From an uncultured Eggerthellaceae bacterium (lineage in GTDB: Bacteria; Actinomycetota; Coriobacteriia; Coriobacteriales; Eggerthellaceae): 38,099 nucleotides of DNA. The notes under the pieces are model-generated. The model did not search any database. It was not told the DNA's origin and worked only from the letters and a program-made list of their open reading frames with translations. Made by a program: the position numbers and the translations under genes. Numbering within the stretch: the stretch's first letter is position 1; each line of letters begins with the position of its first letter. Below, in pieces: positions 32,601-38,099 of the stretch. The stretch is from contig CAIFEB010000012.1 of NCBI GenBank assembly GCA_903789375.1, positions 1-38,099 on the forward strand. Direction: 5' to 3'.

Positions 32601-35600
32601 GGCGCAAACGGCACGCTCGCTTTCAAGAACAGCTATCAGGCCGCTGAGCTGCAGCTCGAGATTTCGGGCAGCAAGCAGCTCGTGGTGCCCGACGGTCTGA
32701 CCGGTCCCGGCGACATCGGCGGCAAGTACACGTTCGCCATCGCGTCCGACGATGCGAACGCGCCGCTGCCCGACCGGAAGCAGACCACCAACGGCGCAGG
32801 CGGATCGGTCGACTTTGGCCCGATTACCTTCTACGCAGCGGGCACGTACGTGTACACCATCACCGAGTCCGGCAGCGTGCCGGGCGTGACCAACGATCCC
32901 GATGCGGAGAAGACCGTCACGGTCAAGGTGACCGACGACGGTCAGGGCCACCTGTCGGCCGAAATCGTGGGTGACGAGAGCGGCGACGTGCAGACCGGTG
33001 CGTTCAAGTTCGTCAACATCTACAAGGCCGACCCGGTTGAGACGACGGGGCGGGCGGCCATCACGGTGGCCAAGGTCGTCCAGCACGACGCCGCGTTTTC
33101 GCCCGAGGTCGTCGACGGGCAGTTCCTGTTCACGCTCAAGCCGGTGACGGCGGGCGCTCCGACGGCGGCCGACGCCACGGTCGCGCTGCCGCAGAGCGGT
33201 TCGTACGCGGACGCCTTCGCACCTATCACGTTCACTGCGCCGGGGCAGTACGTCTACCGCATCGTCGAAACGGCCAACCCCGATGTCGAAGGCAACACGA
33301 GCATCGCGTTCGATGCGGCTGCGGCTACGGGCAAGCTGGTCGTCGTGACCGTCACCGACAACGGCAAGGGGGCGCTTGAGGCGCAGGTCGCCGGTGCCGA
33401 TGCGACGACGACGGCGCCGAGCAGCCAGACCACGTTCACCAACTCGTACGAGCCCACGCCGGCCGTTTTGGCGGGCGATACGGCGCTGCGCGTGACCAAG
33501 GCGGTGCACGGGCACAGCGCAGCCGACGGCTTCACGTTCAAGCTGACGCAGGCCGCAAGCGACGCGACGCGGGCGCTCATGGCCGAAGAGGATGCGACCG
33601 TCGCGACGGGCTCGATGGACGACGGCGCCGACAGCACGCTGGCGTTCGGGAGCGTCGGATTCGTCAAGCCGGGCACGTATCACTTCACCATCACCGAGGA
33701 GGGCGCGGACGGCGACGGCTGGACCTGCGACGATCGCACGCACGACGTCGTCGTGACCGTCGTGGACAACGGCCAGGGCAAGCTCGTCGTGGATTCGGTG
33801 GAGGGCGACAACCCCACCGTCACCAACACGTACGCGGCCGCGCCCGTGACGCTTTCCGGCGAGACGGCGCTGTCGCTTACCAAGGAAGTGTTCGGCAGCA
33901 GCACCGACCAGGTGTTCCACTTCACGCTTGATCCGCAGTTCGACGTGACGGCGGGCGGCATCACGTACGCCCAGGGCGCGCTCGACGCGCAGACGACGGG
34001 CACGCTCGTCGAGGGCACGCCGCAGGCAGTCTCGTTCGGTGCCATCACGTTCACCAAGGCCGGCACGTACGCGTTCACCATAAGCGAAGCCGAGGGCAAG
34101 GCCGGCGGCTGGACCTACGACACCACCGACGCGGCCGTGACCGTCACGGTGACGGACAACGGAAAGGGCCAACTCGTGGCTTCGGTTGAGGGCAATGCGC
34201 CGGCGTTTGAGAACTACTACCAGGCGCAGGGCTCGGTCGCGATCGCCGCGACGAAGACGCTTGACGGCCGCGCGATGAAGGCGGGCGAGTTCTCGTTCAC
34301 CATCACCGACGGCGCGGGCGACACCGTGGCCACGGCGGTGAACAAGGCCGCTTCCGACGGCGAGGCGTCCGCTCTCGATTTCGGCAGCATCAGCTACCAG
34401 AGCACGACGTTCGCCGATGATGTGGCCGCACGCCGCGCCGTGGCCAACGCCGACGGCTCCTACACTTACACGTACACGGCGACCGAGGCGGCCAACTTGC
34501 CCACCGGCGTGACGGCCGCAACGGCAAGCCAGACCTTCACCGTCACGGTGAAGGACAATGGCAACGGCAAGCTGACGGCTACGCCGGCGTATCCCAACGG
34601 CGCCGCGGGTCTGACGTTCAAGAACAGCTACACGGCCTCGACGCCGGCAGACACGCAGATCGTCGCGACGAAGACGCTCACCGGACGCGCCATGAACGAG
34701 GGCGAGTTCTCGTTCGTCGTGAAGGACGCGAAGGGAACGACGGTTGCCACGGGGTCGAACCAGGCGGCGGCTGCGGGAGCGGCGGCTCCGGTCGACTTCA
34801 CGTACAACGGCAGTGCAACGGGCCTCATGTACACGCTTGAGCAGGTGAAGAAGGACGTGAAGGCGGGCATTGCGACGGCGGGTCCGGATGCCTCCACCTA
34901 TTCGTACCAGTACACGGTCTCAGAGGACGTGAGCGCTCTGCCGAAGAGCGTGACGGCTGTCGACAGCTCGTTCACCGTCACCGTGCGCGTGACCGACCAG
35001 GGCAACGGCATGCTGACCACCGAAGTCCAGTATCCGGAAGCTGCGAATGCGGTTGCGTTCGCGAACGCCTACGACGCGGTTGACGCGAAGCTGGCCATCG
35101 CTGGCACGAAGCGGCTCGAGGTGCCCGACGGCCTGACCGGCCCGGGCGACATCGCCGGCAAGTACACGTTCGCCATCGCGGCGGTGACGCACGGCGCGCC
35201 GCTGCCGAGCACGACCACGACCACGAACGAGACGGGCGGCGACGTGCGCTTCGGTGACATCACGTTCGACACCGCCGGTGAATACACGTACGCGATCACC
35301 GAATCCGGCCAGGTGGACGGCGTGACCAACGATTCGGAGACGACGAAGAACGTCACGGTCCGCGTGACCGATGAGGGCGGTTACCTGGTTGCCGCCGTCG
35401 TCAATGCGGACGGGGCCGCGGTCACGGGCAGCGCGTTTACGTTCGTCAACACGTACGGCGCAAGCGACAAGACGCTCGGCGGCGACGAGGCGCTGCGGGT
35501 GACGAAGAAGCTCGACGGCCGCGCGATGAAGGCGGGCGAGTTCTCGTTCACGCTGTCCGCGCAGGAGGCCACGGCTCCGCTGCCTGAGGTGACGACCGTA

Positions 35601-37874
35601 TCCAACGCGGTCAACGGCAGCGTCGTGTTCGGCGACATCACGTACACGGCAGCCGATGCGGGCAAGACCTACCACTACACCGTGGCAGAGCAGCAGGGCA
35701 ACCTGGGCGGTGTGACCTACGACACCACACCGCGCACCATCACGGTGGCCGTAACCGATGCGGGCGACGGCACCCTGAAGCTCGACGTTGCGGACAACAA
35801 CCCCACCGTCACCAACGTCTACGCGACCAACGTCGCGAGCATCAGCCTGACGGCGCACAAGGTGCTCGCGGGCACGCAGCTGCGCGACGGCCAGTTCACG
35901 TTCACGCTGGTCACGCCTGATGGCGAGACGATCAATGCGACCAATGACGCGTACGGCTCCGTGGCGCTCGGCACGTTCCAGTACAGCCTGGCCGACCTGC
36001 AAGGTGCGGCGCAGAAGACCTTCACGTACACCGTATCCGAAGTCAACGACGGGCTGCCCGGCTACACCTACGACACGGCGACCCATACGATCGACGTGAC
36101 GCTTGCCGACGACGGCCAGGGCACGCTGACCGCCACGGCCACCGGCAACGATCCGACGTTCAAGAACAGCTACACGGCCAAGCCGGTCGCGCTCACGGGC
36201 GATACGGCGCTTGAGGTCACCAAGAAGGTCGCAGGCTTCGCAAGCTCCGAGCCGTACACGTTCAACTTGAGCCTGACCTCGGGCGATGCGACGGCTGTGA
36301 CCATGGCGGGCACGCAGGCGGCCACGCCTTCGTCGCTGGCCGACGGCGCGCAGACGACAGTTTCCTTCGGAGACGTCACCTTCTCCAAGGCGGGCACGTA
36401 CACGTTCACCGTGTGGGAGACCGCGGGTACCAAGGCCGGCTGGACCTACGACGCGAGCCAGCATCTGATCACCGTGAACGTGAAGGATGGCGGCGCAGGC
36501 CAGCTTGAGGCCTCGGTCAAGGACAACAACCCGACGTTCACCAACACTTACAAGGCCGCGTCGACCGACCCGGTGGTCATCACGGCGAACAAGCAGCTCA
36601 CGGGCGCGCAGCTCATGGCTGGCGAGTTCTCGTTCAAGCTGACCGACGGCACAGGCGCGACGGTGGGCCAAGCTTCCAATGCAAAAGACGGCACGGTGGC
36701 GTTCGACGGCCTGACGTTCGACAAGCCGGGCACCTACACCTACACGATGTCCGAAACCGTGGGGCTGAACAGCGCCATCACGTACGACCGCACGACGTAT
36801 CCGGTGACTGTCACGGTGACCGATCCGGGCACGGGCAAGCTGCAGGCGACCGTCACCGGTTCGGGCGCGACGTTCCACAACACGTACAAGGCGGCGTCGG
36901 GCGACCTGGTGCTCACGGCTCAGAAAGTGCTCAACGGCCGCACGCTCGAGGCGTCGCAGTTCCAGTTCCAGCTGTACGACGAGAAGGGCGCGGAAGTGGG
37001 CACTGCGGTGACCAACGACGCCGCGGGCAGCATCACGTTCCCCAAGCTCAGCTACACGGAGAAGGATTTCGAGGGCATTGCGCCGGCAGCTGACGGCACG
37101 CGCACGAAGACGGTCACGTACACGGCGCGCGAGCTTCTGGGCAAGCTGAGCGGCTACCAGTACGACACGAGCACGGTGGCCACCTATCCGGTGAAGATCG
37201 TGGACGACGGCAAGGGCACCATCACCGCGACGGTGGTCGATCCGACGAACACCACCTTCACCAACGGCTACACGGCGACGCCGACGACGGCTGCGGCCAT
37301 CGTGGCGCACAAGAGCCTGAGCGGGCGCAGCATGGCGGCGGGCGAGTTCTCGTTCCAGCTGAGCGACGAGACGGGCAACGTGATCCAGGCCGCGAGCAAC
37401 GACGCGAACGGCACGGTCACGTTCGAGCCGATCACTTACAAGCTCGCTGACCTGGCGGGATCTGCGTCCAAGACGTACACGTACACCGTGCGCGAGACGG
37501 CGGGCGACGCCGAAGACTGGACGTACGATCCGACCGTCTACACGGTGACGTACGTGGTCAAGGACGGCGGCCAGGGAACGCTCGATGTGGAGCGGACGAT
37601 CACGGCGAACGGGAAGGCGGCCGAGGCGCTGACCTTCACGAACACGTATGACGAGCCGGTCGTTCCGGTTCCCGAACCCGAGCCGGAGCCGACGGTGCCC
37701 GAGCCCGAGCCTGCGCCCGCACCTGCGGCTACGTCCCAGACGGCATCCGCCCCGAAGCAGATGGCGAAAACGGCGGACAACGTGGGAATGGCGGCACCTG
37801 TTGCGCTCGCAGCGATTGCCGGCGCGGCCGGTGCGGTGGCTGTCGGTGCACGGCGGAAGATGAAGCGGCGCTAG
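29643..37874 (+). CDS. Giant cell-wall adhesin: VWA domain plus 15 isopeptide pilin domains
   Basis: A 2743-residue surface protein. A signal peptide ends at AYA about residue 34. A von Willebrand A domain follows (about 70-300) with an intact MIDAS, Asp78-x-Ser80-x-Ser82 in VVLDTSSSMG, and a distal VSDGNP. CnaB-like segments fill about 490-735. Fifteen Spy0128/FctA-type domains run from about 31860 to 37655, each about 110-140 residues. Each has a Lys near the start (as in TKTLDGR), a Glu in a [ITV]SE-type turn and an Asn in FxNxY at the end, the residues that form isopeptide bonds. A Pro/Glu stalk, the motif MAKTADN (2707-2713), a hydrophobic helix and RRKMKRR form the sorting signal. ATG 29643 has GGAG five bases before. 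Probably mediates host or matrix binding. No sortase gene is visible. Confidence 0.9.
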   Translation: MVHMACRRSAALFAVLIAAVVGLAWGFAPAPAYAQDAPAHSKTLTLNDDGTGTLSLSVTGHAESTSESDKADVIVVLDTSSSMGYQTGGWYSDTRMEVAADAVNSLAEQLLQNNTAEHPDAVTMSLITFDNYAMTRVDKTTSLATFTSKVPTQVQRDRGTNWEDALNKANGLQTRSDAQTYVIFVSDGNPTLRATRGSGSGSEFSRSSERDAYGMTHVYYGSGNSDNNGLNYQYAATMAGIIGGSGKAFYSIGAFGTVSRMQNLATAAGQSANYFNASDGEALKEAFSSIIGTITHQFSYSNVKVNDGLTPLTASTVLSGTASDFKYTKTTGGVTSVWTDAPAATCSGSSVTWDLSSAGALEDGVTYTVSFNVWPSQEALDVVAQLKNGTLTLEQANKKYGDQFVQTTDGGYGLKTNTAATVDYTAERTTTASDLPDDAVKQDDGTWYSPSTGFTYTYNESTEKYEGKNSAKGTSAFDEPNPLEFDAAAVTVAKTWADSINNAAERPSGDIGIDVMLDDTTTLAHVTLNEANGYSTQVYVPYGIQVDGDTLSTGHTVTLVETTTDSHYEFVTETITPMLVDGTLVLGGDGDSMLTGANKLKGIIEITKSAVSADSTYPDDATFEFTVTVATPDGAAVPYTVQRADGTAAQVGKLESGQAGAISIAPGQKIVIEEAAVGTTYAVDETASPAGWSFSAVTDSAPATIQGSAVSGTIANDNSKATVAYVNTFKPAYSSPTGEGNLTITKTLDGRALEAGQFSFTIAPAAGSDAPAFDTPTVTNAADGSVSFGTVKFTKTGTYRYTLSETAAGADGYSYDGATYTLVAQVTANPTTNALDVAWSIDGSTERAITFANTYKASGQTTLSATKTLTGRAMNAGEFSFVVKDAKGATVAQATNPAADDGAAAPLDFGTFTYTNAQVAADLASGVAQQYPATTGIGAVYRYYVSEDATGLAAKGVTPVVSSFTVDVVVVDKGDGTVSATVNYPQGANGTLAFKNSYQAAELQLEISGSKQLVVPDGLTGPGDIGGKYTFAIASDDANAPLPDRKQTTNGAGGSVDFGPITFYAAGTYVYTITESGSVPGVTNDPDAEKTVTVKVTDDGQGHLSAEIVGDESGDVQTGAFKFVNIYKADPVETTGRAAITVAKVVQHDAAFSPEVVDGQFLFTLKPVTAGAPTAADATVALPQSGSYADAFAPITFTAPGQYVYRIVETANPDVEGNTSIAFDAAAATGKLVVVTVTDNGKGALEAQVAGADATTTAPSSQTTFTNSYEPTPAVLAGDTALRVTKAVHGHSAADGFTFKLTQAASDATRALMAEEDATVATGSMDDGADSTLAFGSVGFVKPGTYHFTITEEGADGDGWTCDDRTHDVVVTVVDNGQGKLVVDSVEGDNPTVTNTYAAAPVTLSGETALSLTKEVFGSSTDQVFHFTLDPQFDVTAGGITYAQGALDAQTTGTLVEGTPQAVSFGAITFTKAGTYAFTISEAEGKAGGWTYDTTDAAVTVTVTDNGKGQLVASVEGNAPAFENYYQAQGSVAIAATKTLDGRAMKAGEFSFTITDGAGDTVATAVNKAASDGEASALDFGSISYQSTTFADDVAARRAVANADGSYTYTYTATEAANLPTGVTAATASQTFTVTVKDNGNGKLTATPAYPNGAAGLTFKNSYTASTPADTQIVATKTLTGRAMNEGEFSFVVKDAKGTTVATGSNQAAAAGAAAPVDFTYNGSATGLMYTLEQVKKDVKAGIATAGPDASTYSYQYTVSEDVSALPKSVTAVDSSFTVTVRVTDQGNGMLTTEVQYPEAANAVAFANAYDAVDAKLAIAGTKRLEVPDGLTGPGDIAGKYTFAIAAVTHGAPLPSTTTTTNETGGDVRFGDITFDTAGEYTYAITESGQVDGVTNDSETTKNVTVRVTDEGGYLVAAVVNADGAAVTGSAFTFVNTYGASDKTLGGDEALRVTKKLDGRAMKAGEFSFTLSAQEATAPLPEVTTVSNAVNGSVVFGDITYTAADAGKTYHYTVAEQQGNLGGVTYDTTPRTITVAVTDAGDGTLKLDVADNNPTVTNVYATNVASISLTAHKVLAGTQLRDGQFTFTLVTPDGETINATNDAYGSVALGTFQYSLADLQGAAQKTFTYTVSEVNDGLPGYTYDTATHTIDVTLADDGQGTLTATATGNDPTFKNSYTAKPVALTGDTALEVTKKVAGFASSEPYTFNLSLTSGDATAVTMAGTQAATPSSLADGAQTTVSFGDVTFSKAGTYTFTVWETAGTKAGWTYDASQHLITVNVKDGGAGQLEASVKDNNPTFTNTYKAASTDPVVITANKQLTGAQLMAGEFSFKLTDGTGATVGQASNAKDGTVAFDGLTFDKPGTYTYTMSETVGLNSAITYDRTTYPVTVTVTDPGTGKLQATVTGSGATFHNTYKAASGDLVLTAQKVLNGRTLEASQFQFQLYDEKGAEVGTAVTNDAAGSITFPKLSYTEKDFEGIAPAADGTRTKTVTYTARELLGKLSGYQYDTSTVATYPVKIVDDGKGTITATVVDPTNTTFTNGYTATPTTAAAIVAHKSLSGRSMAAGEFSFQLSDETGNVIQAASNDANGTVTFEPITYKLADLAGSASKTYTYTVRETAGDAEDWTYDPTVYTVTYVVKDGGQGTLDVERTITANGKAAEALTFTNTYDEPVVPVPEPEPEPTVPEPEPAPAPAATSQTASAPKQMAKTADNVGMAAPVALAAIAGAAGAVAVGARRKMKRR
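31860..37655 (+). repeat. Tandem pilin-domain coding repeats (15 units, about 390 bases each)
   Basis: Unit boundaries read from the FxNxY ends are near 32210, 32640, 33028, 33450, 33835, 34224, 34634, 35072, 35460, 35828, 36172, 36552, 36890, 37275 and 37655. Units 2 and 8 (TGRAMNxGEFSFVVKDAKG) and units 3 and 9 (VPDGLTGPGDI, GKYTFAIA) are much closer to each other than to their neighbours, and units 5, 6 and 12 also resemble one another. This points to duplication of a block of about six units. Confidence 0.75.
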
Positions 37875-37977
37875 AACGGAAGGTGTCGCTCGAGCAGAAG
37901 GCGGTGATTGAACAGCGCCGATGGCGATGCAGGTGGCACGGCTGCTGAGAGGGGGAGCGGCTGTTGTGGGAGGCGTG

Positions 37978-38099
37978 GGGGGGGGGGGGGGGGGGGGGGA
38001 CGGGCCCCCCCCCGGCGGCGGGCGGGGGGCGCCCCCCGCCACCCACAACAAACCGGGGCGCGCCGGAGGCGGGGGGGGGGGGGGGGGGGGGGTTTGTTT
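37978..38099. other. Poly-G/GC low-complexity contig end
   Basis: Almost pure G runs, a C-rich stretch, and another G run up to the last bases. Parts are mirror-complementary (ACAAACC near 38050 and GGTTTGT at the very end). This is the same type of sequence as at 2987-3120 and most likely an assembly artefact. Real sequence after the adhesin stop extends only from 37875 to about 37977 and shows no clear terminator or further gene. Confidence 0.75.

Noticed and set aside
30708-34172. 1154-codon minus-strand open frame inside the adhesin gene
   Set aside because: Repetitive Arg/Val/Asp-rich reading of the repeat array; no start signal or domain.
34920-38051. 1043-codon minus-strand open frame at the end of the adhesin gene
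   Set aside because: Same reason, and it begins in the poly-G artefact.

Overview
The window looks like one contig from a high-GC, anaerobic gut-type actinobacterium, most likely of the Eggerthellaceae (Coriobacteriia: Eggerthella, Gordonibacter, Adlercreutzia, Slackia and relatives). This placement is inferred. It rests on the gene set: ammonia-forming nitrite reductase, NapC/NirT-like multihaem cytochromes, a Tat-exported flavoprotein reductase, a LuxR regulator with a 12-helix membrane domain, LytS, and a giant pilin-domain adhesin. Two G-rich blocks (about 2987-3120 and 37978-38099) look like sequencing or assembly artefacts, and the second ends the contig.

Layout. 1-2814: tail of an unknown protein, a TauE/SafE permease and an overlapping LytS-type sensor kinase; the expected response regulator is absent where the first poly-G block lies. 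3.2-9.2 kb: serA (minus), a BspA-like leucine-rich-repeat protein, a VanZ-like protein, a small membrane protein and an SRAP (YedK/HMCES) abasic-site protein, with a perfect ParB site (parS) in the leader of the SRAP gene. 9.2-15 kb: a CCG-domain iron-sulfur protein, a PNPOx-like flavoprotein, tRNA-Leu(CAG), a membrane Ser/Thr kinase and a MarR regulator with a His/Gly-rich tail. 15-18.7 kb: prfC, a RelB-like/PIN toxin-antitoxin operon and a cupin. 18.9-20.5 kb is a decayed region: an open reading frame fusing pieces of a class III aminotransferase to the end of an iron alcohol dehydrogenase, facing a PucR/CdaR-type regulator that lacks its front half.

20.9-27.9 kb is a respiratory block: nrfA-nrfH, a Tat/lipobox FAD reductase, a divergent membrane-LuxR regulator, and a second NrfH-like cytochrome. 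The simplest reading is two electron chains from menaquinol to the cell exterior. One ends in nitrite reduction by NrfA. The other probably ends in an unidentified organic acceptor reduced by the flavoprotein. Shared sequence elements upstream of the flavoprotein/regulator pair and the second cytochrome suggest co-regulation. A flavodoxin/ferredoxin protein follows.

29.6-37.9 kb is one 2743-residue surface protein with a von Willebrand A domain, CnaB-like segments, 15 Spy0128/FctA-type isopeptide pilin domains and an atypical sortase signal. An AT-rich stretch lies upstream of it. Several proteins between 0 and 14 kb carry Ala/Gly-rich low-complexity inserts inside conserved folds, an unusual shared habit of this genome.
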